From Pseudogulbenkiania subflava DSM 22618 (GTDB lineage Bacteria > Pseudomonadota > Gammaproteobacteria > Burkholderiales > Chromobacteriaceae), in the NCBI RefSeq assembly GCF_900177275.1, contig NZ_FXAG01000026.1, positions 1 to 64,000 of the forward strand: DNA of 64,000 nucleotides. The letters run 5' to 3'. Below the pieces are notes generated by a model, which was not told where the DNA came from, did not search any database, and was given only the letters and a program-made list of their open reading frames with translations. Positions 8,092 to 16,215 of the stretch are shown here, in pieces; position 1 is the first letter of the stretch, and every line of letters starts with the position of its first letter. The position numbers and the translations under genes were made by a program.

Positions 8092-8955
8092 TCAGGCTGG
8101 AATAATCCTGTTTTCGATGTGGCCGACCTTCTCGATTTCGGCCCGGACAACATCACCGGCTTTGAGATAAATCGGCGGATTCATGCCTGCTGCCACTCCC
8201 ATTGGCGTGCCGGTCGCAATTAAATCACCAGGGTGCAGGGTTAGAATCTGGGTAAGAAACTCAATTTGCTGATAGATGTTGTAAACCATCAAGCGGGTGC
8301 TGTTGTTTTGGCGCTCTTCGCCATTGACCGTCAGTCGCATCGACAGATTGTGCGGATTTTCGATTTCATCGGAAGTGACCAGATAGGGGCCAACCGGACC
8401 ATGGGTATCAAACGACTTGCCAAGCGTCCAGGTTGGACTTTTCCACTGCACGTCACGTACGCTGTAATCATTAGCCACCATATAGCCGGCAATGACCGAA
8501 TGTGCATCGGCTGCGGAAACGTTCTTACAGCTCTTGCCAATAACAACGCAGAGCTCGACCTCGTAGTCGAGCATGTCCGACATGCTGGGCATTTTGACCG
8601 GGTCGTATGGACCATTGACACAGGAAACCTGCTTGTTAAACCAAATCTGGGTCTCCGGCATCTTGATGCCTTTGCGGGCAGACTCCTCGACGTGATCCTG
8701 GTAGTTCATGCCAATCGCGAGATATTTGGATGGCCTTTGAACCGGGGCTTCAAGCTTGACGTCAGGCAGGGCGATCTGATCAGCCTCTACGGCGGCAACG
8801 TTTCGCACCTTGGTCAGCGCGTTTTCGCCAAGTTCAAGAAGGGAAACCATGTCCCGCGGCAATTCGGGGCAGGCACTGGAAAGGTCAATCACCACGTTCC
8901 CTTCCAGTTTTCCGATGCGTGTCTTTCCAGCGTGGGTGAAAGTTACCAGCTTCAT
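8092..8955 (-). CDS. Fumarylacetoacetate hydrolase (FAH) family C-C hydrolase
   Basis: A 287-residue cytosolic FAH-superfamily enzyme. The metal-binding acidic residues sit in DYEVELCVVIG, and the conserved ANDYSVRD and SFDTHGPVGPYLV segments follow. The C-terminal GDLIATGTPMGVAAG is also typical. Members hydrolyse, isomerise or decarboxylate 2,4-dioxo acids formed by ring cleavage. Here it is the first gene after the cluster promoter region and likely hydrolyses the product of the extradiol dioxygenase, releasing pyruvate and a second acid. GAGGGAAG precedes the ATG. The exact reaction (hydrolase, isomerase or decarboxylase) cannot be told from sequence. Confidence 0.85.
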   Translation of the reverse strand: MKLVTFTHAGKTRIGKLEGNVVIDLSSACPELPRDMVSLLELGENALTKVRNVAAVEADQIALPDVKLEAPVQRPSKYLAIGMNYQDHVEESARKGIKMPETQIWFNKQVSCVNGPYDPVKMPSMSDMLDYEVELCVVIGKSCKNVSAADAHSVIAGYMVANDYSVRDVQWKSPTWTLGKSFDTHGPVGPYLVTSDEIENPHNLSMRLTVNGEERQNNSTRLMVYNIYQQIEFLTQILTLHPGDLIATGTPMGVAAGMNPPIYLKAGDVVRAEIEKVGHIENRIIPA

Positions 8956-9386
8956 AAGTTGCTTCCCTCGTGATCGAGCATGCTGTGTTGCTCTGGGGTG
9001 GCGCCCACCTAGCCAAGCAGCAAGGACATAGCGCCAGATTAATCAAAACGAACACCCTCTCCCCAAGCCGGTCTGGTATAGCAAGGCATTAATGATGATT
9101 CGCCCTGCACTGACCAAGCCTTGCCCTTTCCGCCAAGACCCATTCCCTGCTGAACCTGTCCCGTTGAAGGGGCTGTCCAGTTCAGAGTACCTCCCTGTGT
9201 CATGGGCGCTGCTAGTGTGGCCAGCCCCGAGGCAATGCGGTGTTCGCATGAGATGTAAGCTACACCCTGAAAATATACAAATCAAGAAAAATATATAAAA
9301 AATCTGCTTGTAGATATTTCGCCCGCACCACACTAAAATGGAAACCGGGTAACCCATGACAGCCAGACACATCCCGCGGAGTTCTC
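8956..9386. promoter_or_regulatory. Divergent promoter region between the catabolic operon and the GntR regulator
   Basis: A 431-nt gene-free stretch. The half near the regulator (about 9265-9320) is very AT-rich and must carry promoters in both directions. An imperfect dyad, GAAAATATACAA at 9269-9280 against TTGTAGATATTTC at 9308-9320, is a candidate operator. AAAAATCTG at 9298-9306 is the same 9-mer as in the inverted repeat upstream of the MFS gene. The half near the hydrolase shows no clear element and no convincing small gene. Confidence 0.5.
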
Positions 9387-10118
9387 TTGAGCACTAAACA
9401 TCCTGCAGCGCCAGGCCCATTGCGTAGTCACGAAGAAGCGCAAACCAAGACCCTTGCCTCCATACTCACGGAGTCGATCCGACAAGACATCATCGCCGGG
9501 GTGTTCCTGCCGCAGTCGAAACTCAAGGTGCGAGAGCTTTCCGAGCGATACGGCGCGGGTGCCATCCCCTTGCGTGAGGCACTGTCGCGGCTGGTAATGA
9601 GTGGATTTGTCGAGGCCGAAGACCAGAAGGGGTTTAGGGTTGCCGGTATCTCGGAAGCGGAATTGCTGGATATCACTCGTATTCGTCAATGGATCGAGTC
9701 GGAAGCATTGCGGGATTCAATCTTGCATGGCGATCTCGACTGGGAAAGCAACCTTCTTTCTGCTTCGCATCGCCTGAGCCACCTTGCACTTCGCAATCCG
9801 GAAAACGGCGAGATCAACCCTCAGTGGGACCATGCGCACGATGCGTTGCACTCGGCTTTAATTAGCGCCTGCACCTCCCCCTGGCTGATCAAGCTCTCAG
9901 GGTTGCTCCGGGAGCAAACAGGTCGATATCGGCACATTTCAATTCAGGCCGAAAGCGCCAAGGCGCGAGATTTGCAGACGGAACATAAAGAAATCGTCAA
10001 TGCGGCACTTGAACGTGACGCCGACAGAGCATGCGCCTTGCTCGCTGAGCATTTCGCCTTGACGTCGCAACTGGTTCTGGCACAACAACATAGCAAGCAA
10101 CTTGCCCGCACGGCCTAA
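9387..10118 (+). CDS. GntR family transcriptional regulator, FCD subfamily
   Basis: A 243-residue regulator. The N-terminal winged helix spans roughly residues 25-95 (SIRQDIIAGVFLPQSKLKV, then GAIPLREALSRLVMSGFVE). A C-terminal all-helical FCD ligand domain includes HALHSALISACTSPW and EHKEIVNAALERDADRACALLAEHF, with the usual metal or ligand histidines. It starts at TTG with GGAG 5 nt upstream. Divergent orientation from the catabolic operon makes it the likely local repressor, relieved by an aromatic substrate or intermediate. That role is inferred from position. Confidence 0.88.
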   Translation: MSTKHPAAPGPLRSHEEAQTKTLASILTESIRQDIIAGVFLPQSKLKVRELSERYGAGAIPLREALSRLVMSGFVEAEDQKGFRVAGISEAELLDITRIRQWIESEALRDSILHGDLDWESNLLSASHRLSHLALRNPENGEINPQWDHAHDALHSALISACTSPWLIKLSGLLREQTGRYRHISIQAESAKARDLQTEHKEIVNAALERDADRACALLAEHFALTSQLVLAQQHSKQLARTA

Positions 10119-10144
10119 GTGGGCTTCGGCCCCTGGGAGGTTCT

Positions 10145-11080
10145 GTGGAAATTAACCAAATCAGCCAGGCTCTGCAGCAGAACACCATGACGGTGTTGTT
10201 CATGAACGTTCTCTTGCAGCAACTGGGGCTGCCGGTTCCTGCCGTGCCCACCATGCTGCTGGCCGGCAGCATGGCAGTGACCTTCGGTCATCTGGGCCAG
10301 GCCTTGACGGTTGCTACTCTCGCCTCCGTCCTCGCCGATGCAATCTGGTATTGGCTGGGGACGGTCTTTGGTTATCGGGTATTGGCCGGACTGTGCAAGC
10401 TCTCCATCAATCCAGGCTCATGCGTCAGCCAGACGGAAGCTCGCTTCATTCGCTGGGGTTTGTCATCGCTGGTGCTGGCCAAATTCATCCCCGGATTCTC
10501 GACCGTCGCGCCCCCCATTGCCGGTGCATTGCGCATGAGTCTGCCTGGTTTTCTTCTGGCCGCTGGGGCTGGAGCAAGCCTATGGGCCGGATTGGCACTT
10601 GGCGCTGGGTGGGTTCTCAAGGGCGCGGTTCAAGTTGCTATCTCATCGCTCGACGAGCATGCCGGTCGGGCATTGCTTGCTGTTCTTCTGGCGTTCGGCA
10701 TCTGGTTGGGATGGAAACTATGGCAAAAATATCGTTTCAGGAAGTACTGTTCCATCCCCCACATTACCCCGGCTGAGTTGATTGATGCGCAGGCGGCCGA
10801 ACCGCGTCCGCTGCTACTCGATCTACGGGGGCCGACCATGATTGCAGAGACTGGCCCGATTCCCGGTGCCATCGTTGCCGAGCTGGGCTTTCTGCGTGAA
10901 GCTATTGGCGATTGGCCCAAAAATCGGCCTATCGTCACGTTATGTGCCTGCCCGGAGGATGCCAGCGCCATTCTTGCCGCTCGTCGTTTGCTGAATGACG
11001 GGTATCTTTCCGTCAGACCACTCCAGGGTGGCTACGCTGCATGGATCGACGCCACCCGCGAAAAAGCACCGATTCAATAA
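10145..11080 (+). CDS. DedA-family membrane protein fused to a rhodanese domain
   Basis: A 311-residue fusion. Residues 1 to about 200 form a DedA/SNARE-associated membrane domain with several hydrophobic helices and the motifs PVPAVPTMLLAGSMA, WYWLGTVFGYRVL and KFIPGFSTVAPPIAGALRM. Residues from about 210 form a rhodanese-like domain (PLLLDLRGP ... VTLCACPEDASAILAARRL ... LQGGYAAW), with a candidate active cysteine in CACPED. DedA proteins flip or transport lipids; rhodaneses handle sulfane sulfur. GTG start with GGGAGG 4 nt upstream, 26 nt after the GntR gene, so probably co-transcribed with it. Function in this setting is unknown. Confidence 0.82.
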   Translation: MEINQISQALQQNTMTVLFMNVLLQQLGLPVPAVPTMLLAGSMAVTFGHLGQALTVATLASVLADAIWYWLGTVFGYRVLAGLCKLSINPGSCVSQTEARFIRWGLSSLVLAKFIPGFSTVAPPIAGALRMSLPGFLLAAGAGASLWAGLALGAGWVLKGAVQVAISSLDEHAGRALLAVLLAFGIWLGWKLWQKYRFRKYCSIPHITPAELIDAQAAEPRPLLLDLRGPTMIAETGPIPGAIVAELGFLREAIGDWPKNRPIVTLCACPEDASAILAARRLLNDGYLSVRPLQGGYAAWIDATREKAPIQ

Positions 11081-11142
11081 GCGACACACTCAAGCGTCTT
11101 GCCACCCTGCTCATGGTGGGTCCCAATTTAGAGCGCTTTGGG

Positions 11143-12030
11143 CTATTCCAGCCACTTTCCCAATTCTTGTGTCGCCAAGTTGATAAAGGCGCGTAGCTTC
11201 GGCGCCATGAAGCGTTGGCGGGGATAGACGATATGAACGGGGTCGGCCTTGGCATGCCATTCCGGCAGGACACGTACCAACCGGCCTTCTGTGCAATCAT
11301 CGCGACACAGATACATAGGCAGCAAGGCAACCCCTGCCCCTGCCAGCGCCATTGAGCGGATGACCCGGATGTCGTTTATCAATACCTGCCCCGCCATGGG
11401 CACGGTCACGCTGCTGTCTTTCCCCTTCAAGGTCCAACTTTCTTTGCCCAAAGGCGTGAACTGCAGACAGCCGTGGTGGCGCAAGTCTTGAGGTAAGTCG
11501 GGAGTCGATGCGGCTTTCAGATAGTCGGGGCTGGCAAACGGTACCCATTGTGCGACCCCGGCGGTTTTTGCGATCAGGCTCGAATCCTTGAGCGCACCGG
11601 TTCTGATTGCGACATCGACGCCTTCCGCAACCAGATCGACGTAGTGGTTCATCAATACCATATCGATACTGACTTTCGGGTAGTCGCGCCGCATCTGGTT
11701 AACGACGTTGGCCAATAGTTGATCGCCAATATCGGCTGGCGCCGTGACACGTAACAACCCCTTAGGCTCCCCCGTCGATTCAGTAACGGCCGCTTCGGCA
11801 TCAATCATGTGCCCTAGCCCTGCTGAGGCGTGTTGGTAATACAACTCGCCTACTTCTGTGAGCTTTAGGCGTCGTGTGGTCCGTTGCAACAGTGTGACGC
11901 CGAGGCGTTTTTCCAAGGTTGCAACTCGGTTGCTGACTGTCGAGGTTGGCAAACCGAGTAGACGGGCGGCAGCGCTGAAACTTCCTGCTTGGACAACCTT
12001 GACGAAGACCGCGGCTTGATTGAAATCCAT
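11143..12030 (-). CDS. LysR family transcriptional regulator
   Basis: A 295-residue LysR-type regulator. The N-terminal winged helix is MDFNQAAVFVKVVQAGSFSAAARLLGLPTSTVSNRVATLEKRLG. The periplasmic-binding-like effector domain follows from about residue 90. The start at MDFN (12030) fits the family and has GGA 7 nt upstream; ATG 12042 is in frame but unsupported. It is divergent from the pirin-ycaC-azoR genes with a 95-nt shared promoter region, and so is probably their regulator. The effector is unknown; redox-active quinone-like compounds are a guess from the target genes. Confidence 0.9.
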   Translation of the reverse strand: MDFNQAAVFVKVVQAGSFSAAARLLGLPTSTVSNRVATLEKRLGVTLLQRTTRRLKLTEVGELYYQHASAGLGHMIDAEAAVTESTGEPKGLLRVTAPADIGDQLLANVVNQMRRDYPKVSIDMVLMNHYVDLVAEGVDVAIRTGALKDSSLIAKTAGVAQWVPFASPDYLKAASTPDLPQDLRHHGCLQFTPLGKESWTLKGKDSSVTVPMAGQVLINDIRVIRSMALAGAGVALLPMYLCRDDCTEGRLVRVLPEWHAKADPVHIVYPRQRFMAPKLRAFINLATQELGKWLE

Positions 12031-12125
12031 TATGCAATCCATTGGAAAATGTTTTCAGATTTAACCATCTAGTGGTCGAGCTGTCTGCCCTCTAAAGTAC
12101 AGCCATCAACCAACGGAGAGCAGAC

Positions 12126-12992
12126 ATGAAAAAGCTGGCATTCATCAAGCGTAGCAACGGCAGTCACTGGGTCGGTGACGGCTTTCCAGTCAAGAGTATC
12201 TTTTCCTACGATGACATCGCGCAGGAAATGTCGCCTTTCCTGCTTATGGACTATGCCGGTCCGGCCAACTTCCCGCCGACCACACGCAAGCTCGGTGTTG
12301 GCCAGCATCCGCATCGCGGTTTCGAAACGGTGACCATCGTCTACGAAGGCGGCGTGTCGCACCGCGACTCTTCGGGCGGCGGTGGGACCATCGGCCCGGG
12401 CGATGTGCAGTGGATGACCGCAGCGTCCGGCCTGATCCACGAGGAATACCACAGCCCGGAATTTGCCGAAAAAGGCGGTGCCTTCGAGATGGTCCAGTTG
12501 TGGGTCAACCTGCCGGCCCGGGCCAAGATGGTTGCGCCGGGTTATCAGGGCATCACCGCCGACCGGATTCCCGAAGCCGCGCTGCCGCGCAATGCCGGTT
12601 TGGTGCGCGTGATCGCCGGCCGCTACGGCGATGCCATCGGCCCCGCCAGTACCTTCACGCCGATGAACGTCTGGGATTTGCGCCTGAAAGCAGGCCATCG
12701 CGTCGCCTTCGACCTGCCGGAGGGGCACACCACGGCCTTGTTCGTGCTGCGCGGTGCGCTCCGCCTGGACGAGCGCCATAACGTCGGCTCCGCCGAACTG
12801 GCCGTACTGGAGCGTGCCGGTAGCCGCCTGGAGTTCGATGTCACCGAAGACACTACGTTGTTGCTGCTCAGTGGCGAGCCGCTCAACGAACCGGTCGTCG
12901 GCTATGGCCCCTTCGTGATGAACAGCGAGGCAGAGATTCGCCAGGCAATCAACGATTTCAATAGTGGCCGTTTTGGACAGATAGGCCATTGA
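12126..12992 (+). CDS. Pirin family bicupin protein
   Basis: A 288-residue bicupin. The metal-binding set of pirins is present in the first cupin: H61 and H63 (GQHPHRGFETV), H105 and E107 (SGLIHEEY). Bacterial pirins such as YhhW act as quercetinases or regulate central metabolism by protein contact. GGAG stands before the ATG. The gene opens a plus-strand group with ycaC and azoR, opposite a LysR gene. This grouping is common in Proteobacteria and is usually induced by electrophilic or oxidative compounds. Actual enzyme activity is not provable here. Confidence 0.9.
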   Translation: MKKLAFIKRSNGSHWVGDGFPVKSIFSYDDIAQEMSPFLLMDYAGPANFPPTTRKLGVGQHPHRGFETVTIVYEGGVSHRDSSGGGGTIGPGDVQWMTAASGLIHEEYHSPEFAEKGGAFEMVQLWVNLPARAKMVAPGYQGITADRIPEAALPRNAGLVRVIAGRYGDAIGPASTFTPMNVWDLRLKAGHRVAFDLPEGHTTALFVLRGALRLDERHNVGSAELAVLERAGSRLEFDVTEDTTLLLLSGEPLNEPVVGYGPFVMNSEAEIRQAINDFNSGRFGQIGH

Positions 12993-13029
12993 CCCGCAGT
13001 ACCTTAATCACAGCAAAAGGAGAATCACC

Positions 13030-13656
13030 ATGAGCAAGCCCTACGTCAAACTCGACAAGAATAACGCTGCAGTCCTGCTGGTCGATCACCAGGCCGGCCT
13101 GTCCTCCTTGGTCCGCGACATCGATCCGGACAAGTTCCGCAACAATGTGCTGGCGCTGGCCGACCTGGCCAAGTATTTCAACCTGCCGACCATCCTGACC
13201 ACCAGCTTCGAAAACGGTCCGAACGGCCCGCTGATGACCGAGCTGAAGGAAACCTTCCCGGAGGCGCCGTACATCGCCCGGCCCGGCCAGATCAATGCCT
13301 GGGACAATCAGGAATTCGTGGCGGCGGTGAAAGCCACCGGCAAGAAGCAGTTGATCATCGCCGGCATCGTCACCGAGGTGTGCGTGGCCTTCCCTGCACT
13401 ATCGGCGCTTGAAGAAGGTTACGAGGTTTTCGTTGTTACCGACGCTTCCGGCACCTTCAACGAGATCACGCGCCAATCGGCCTGGGACCGCATGTCGGCT
13501 GCCGGCGCCCAGCTGATGACCTGGTTTGGCGTCGCCTGCGAGCTGCATCGCGATTGGCGCAATGACATCGAGGGTCTGGGAACGCTGTTTGCCAACCATA
13601 TCCCCGATTACCGCAACCTGATCAACAGCTATACCACCGTCCAGAACAGCAAGTAA
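13030..13656 (+). CDS. ycaC: YcaC-type isochorismatase-like hydrolase
   Basis: A 208-residue protein that follows E. coli YcaC almost residue by residue, as recalled. The catalytic set is D19 (LLVDHQ), R84 (YIARPG) and C118 (TEVCVAFPAL). YcaC forms large octameric or double-octameric rings and its substrate remains unknown. AAAGGAG stands upstream of the ATG. It lies 37 nt after the pirin gene. A GC-rich hairpin (13664-13671 with 13676-13683) separates it from azoR and may lower expression of the latter. It is distinct from the more divergent paralogue at 322-960. Confidence 0.93.
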   Translation: MSKPYVKLDKNNAAVLLVDHQAGLSSLVRDIDPDKFRNNVLALADLAKYFNLPTILTTSFENGPNGPLMTELKETFPEAPYIARPGQINAWDNQEFVAAVKATGKKQLIIAGIVTEVCVAFPALSALEEGYEVFVVTDASGTFNEITRQSAWDRMSAAGAQLMTWFGVACELHRDWRNDIEGLGTLFANHIPDYRNLINSYTTVQNSK

Positions 13657-13663
13657 GCCGTTG

Positions 13664-13683
13664 GCCCTGGGTCTCCCCAGGGC
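13664..13683 (+). terminator. Intercistronic hairpin between ycaC and azoR
   Basis: GCCCTGGG (13664-13671) pairs with CCCAGGGC (13676-13683) around a 4-nt loop, 7 nt after the ycaC stop. It is followed only by TCTCTTA, so it is a weak terminator or an mRNA-stabilising stem. Confidence 0.4.
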
Positions 13684-13708
13684 TCTCTTACCCAAAGGAA
13701 CATGCGCC

Positions 13709-14311
13709 ATGCAAAAACTACTGCAACTCAAGACCAGTCTCTTTGCCAACCAGGGTCAATCCAGCCAGTTGTCCGACGCCTTCGTGGAGGCCTGGCAAGC
13801 AAGCCACCCGGGTTCGCAGGTCACGCTCCGCGATCTTGCCGTCGATCCCGTGCCACACCTTGATGCCGCGAGCTTCCAATCCTTCCTGACCAAGGCGGAG
13901 GAGCGTACTGCCGAACAGCAAGCGAAAGTTGAGTATTCCGATACGCTGATTGCCGAGTTGCAAGAAGCCGATGTGCTGGTCATCGGGCTTCCCCTGTACA
14001 ACCTGGGCGTTCCTTCTACGCTCAAGGCTTGGATCGATCAGGTCGCTCGTGCCGGGATCACCTTCCGCTATACGGCGAATGGGCCGCAGGGTCTGCTTTC
14101 TGGCAAGAAGGCTTATGTTTTTGCCACACGTGGCGGTCGTTATGCGGGTACGGCCTTTGATACTCAGACCGATTTCGTGCGCAATTTCCTGGGCTTTATC
14201 GGGATCACGGATGTCGAATTCGTCTACGCAGAGGGTTTGAACATGGGGGACGAGAGCCGCACCAATAGCCTGGCTTCCGCCTATTCGGAACTTTCGCGGA
14301 TCGCTGTCTGA
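13709..14311 (+). CDS. azoR: FMN-dependent NADH-azoreductase / quinone reductase
   Basis: A 200-residue flavodoxin-fold AzoR. The N-terminal strand LLQLKTSLFANQGQSSQLS binds FMN phosphate, LVIGLPLYNLGVPSTLKAWIDQVARAGITFRY is the central family block, and FATRGGRY follows. AzoR reduces quinones and azo dyes by two-electron transfer from NADH and protects cells against quinone stress. The start at 13709 (MQKLLQL) is chosen on family alignment; AAAGGA is 10 nt upstream. It is the third gene of the pirin-ycaC-azoR group under the divergent LysR regulator. Confidence 0.92.
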   Translation: MQKLLQLKTSLFANQGQSSQLSDAFVEAWQASHPGSQVTLRDLAVDPVPHLDAASFQSFLTKAEERTAEQQAKVEYSDTLIAELQEADVLVIGLPLYNLGVPSTLKAWIDQVARAGITFRYTANGPQGLLSGKKAYVFATRGGRYAGTAFDTQTDFVRNFLGFIGITDVEFVYAEGLNMGDESRTNSLASAYSELSRIAV

Positions 14312-14544
14312 ATGGGGGCGGCTTTACGAGGGGTAAGGCCGTGACTAGAAATAGCCGGGGCGATAATTACGCTACCGGTTTGTCCGGTACCCCCCTCGAA
14401 TCAACCGCCTTGCTTCTCGCGTGGGATTGCTGGCTTTGACCGCTCAATCCCACAAAAACATTCGTACAGGCACTATGCTTTAACCTGTATTGACAAGGAT
14501 GGGCATCTAATCATCTCTGTCCGATGTTTGCTTTAGGAGTTGCC
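14312..14544. other. Intergenic region with two dyads upstream of the cytochrome c gene
   Basis: This 233-nt gap holds TACCGG-TTTGT-CCGGTA (14373-14389) and a longer dyad, GTGGGATTG (14421-14429) with CAATCCCAC (14445-14453). Neither is followed by a T run in a useful direction, so neither is a standard terminator. A promoter for the cytochrome gene is expected near 14470-14520, but I see no strong consensus. Confidence 0.35.
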
Positions 14545-14880
14545 ATGAAGAATGTGCTCGTATCAGCCTCGCTCCTGCTTTTGTGTGTATTTGCTTTCGC
14601 GGCGACTCCGGACGGCAAGGCGTTGTATCAGGACAATTGTGCCAGTTGCCATGGTGCCAAAGGCCAAGGTGCAAATGGCCCTCGGCTGGTTGGCGATGCC
14701 AGCAAGTGGCCGGCTCGCTTGTTCGAGCGTGCTGTCCTCTCCGGCATCGATGATCATGGCAAGCCTTTAAAATCCGCCATGCCGCACTGGCAAAATGCCA
14801 GCCTCAAGGCCGACCATGGCGCAGCCCCTTCCCAGGCTGAAATCAAAGCTATCCAGCACTACCTCAAGCAGATCAAATAG
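14545..14880 (+). CDS. Small periplasmic class I cytochrome c
   Basis: A 111-residue secreted monohaem cytochrome. The signal peptide (MKNVLVSASLLLLCVFAFA) is followed by the haem site CASCH near residue 31. The Met in KSAMPHW is the probable axial ligand, and the final helix EIKAIQHYLKQI is typical. AGGAG lies 5 nt before the ATG. It is alone on the plus strand and converges with the amidohydrolase gene. It probably shuttles electrons in the periplasm; partners are not evident from neighbours. Confidence 0.88.
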   Translation: MKNVLVSASLLLLCVFAFAATPDGKALYQDNCASCHGAKGQGANGPRLVGDASKWPARLFERAVLSGIDDHGKPLKSAMPHWQNASLKADHGAAPSQAEIKAIQHYLKQIK

Positions 14881-14905
14881 CCTGCTTGCCGTCCGAAAGG
14901 CATTT

Positions 14906-16105
14906 CTACAGCCTGCTCCTGAGCAAGGCGCCATCGCGGGCGATCACCTGGCCATGGCGGATCACGACGCGTTGCGACGGGCGCATCACGATGGCTTCGC
15001 CCAGCGTGGCACTGGGCAGCAGCAGGAAGTTGGCCGCCATGCCGGCTGTCAGGCCGTAATCGGTGCGGCCGAGCGCCTTGGCACCGTGGACAGTGCCGGC
15101 TTCGAACGCGGCATGCAGGCCTTCGTCGGTGCGTACCCCGAAGCGGAACGCCTGCAGCATCACCCGCTCCAGCATGTCGCCATTGCCCATGGGCGACCAG
15201 GCATCGCGGATGCCGTCCGAGCCGAGACAGACGTTGACGCCGGCGGCGTGCAGTGCGGCAAACGGGGGGACTTCGATATCGGCGGGCGCTGTGGTCAGCA
15301 AGGATATGTCGTTGGCCGCCAGTCGTTCGGCGATGGGCTGAACCTTCGGCCAACTTGTCATGCCCAGGCAGAAGGCATGGCTGATCATCACCCTGCCCTC
15401 GCGGTGATAACGTTGGGTGAAATCGATGATGCGTTCGATCTGCCACAGGCCAAGCTCGCCGCCGTCGTGCAGGTGGATATCGACGCCGCGGTCGAACTCG
15501 GCGGCCAGGTCGAATACCTGTGTCAGGTGGGCGATCGGGTCGTGGTCGATGCCGCAGGGGTCGAGCCCGCCCACGACTTCGACGCCCAGGGCCAGGGCTT
15601 CGCGCATCAGGGCGGCGGCACCGGGGCGGGTCAGCAGACCGGCTTGCGGGAAGGTGACGAACTCCAGGTCGATCAGATCGGCGTAACGCTGGCGCAGGGC
15701 CAGCATGTCCTCGATATGGCGTAGCCCGAGTTCCGGGTCGGCATCGACATGGCAACGCATCAGCAGCGAGCCCTGGGCGATGCACCGTTCGATGAGCGCA
15801 CCGGCTCGCGCGGCGATCGGTACCGTCAGTTCCCGCAGCACCTGACGTTCGTTGTCGATGCGCGCCTTCAGGTTGGGGCCGGCACTGTGGGGCCGCCACG
15901 GCAGGCTCCACAGTGTCTTGTCGAGATGGATGTGGCTTTCCACCAGTGGCAGGGTCAATAGCTGGCCTTCGCCGTCGATGTCCGGTTCCGCTATGGGGCC
16001 GGCCTGTGCCGGCCGGCGCCGGCCGATACGGCCGTTGATGATTTCGATATCTTCCGCCGCCGCGCCGTAAGGGCGGACGTTGCGTAGCCAGAATGTCTTG
16101 TTCAT
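14906..16105 (-). CDS. Cytosine deaminase-like metal-dependent amidohydrolase
   Basis: A 399-residue amidohydrolase of the CodA/AHS superfamily branch. Metal ligands are visible as H58 and H60 (ESHIHLDKT), the histidine of DIHLHDGGE, the histidine of ISHAFCLG and the aspartate of GSDGIRDAWSPMGNGDML, the last resembling the CodA block. It should hydrolyse an amino or amide group on a ring in the cytoplasm. It lies downstream of a polar amino-acid-type binding protein and a CynX-like carrier on the same strand, suggesting use of an imported N-containing compound. True substrate (cytosine, isoguanine or other) is open. Confidence 0.82.
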   Translation of the reverse strand: MNKTFWLRNVRPYGAAAEDIEIINGRIGRRRPAQAGPIAEPDIDGEGQLLTLPLVESHIHLDKTLWSLPWRPHSAGPNLKARIDNERQVLRELTVPIAARAGALIERCIAQGSLLMRCHVDADPELGLRHIEDMLALRQRYADLIDLEFVTFPQAGLLTRPGAAALMREALALGVEVVGGLDPCGIDHDPIAHLTQVFDLAAEFDRGVDIHLHDGGELGLWQIERIIDFTQRYHREGRVMISHAFCLGMTSWPKVQPIAERLAANDISLLTTAPADIEVPPFAALHAAGVNVCLGSDGIRDAWSPMGNGDMLERVMLQAFRFGVRTDEGLHAAFEAGTVHGAKALGRTDYGLTAGMAANFLLLPSATLGEAIVMRPSQRVVIRHGQVIARDGALLRSRL

Positions 16106-16215
16106 GGATTCCTCTTTAAAACGTCGACAGATGGGTGCAGGCTCCGGCTGCCGGACAGGCGCCGGGCTGGGCGAGCTTTGGCTCCCCGGTGCCGGCCCTG
16201 CCCTGTTTCGACCGA

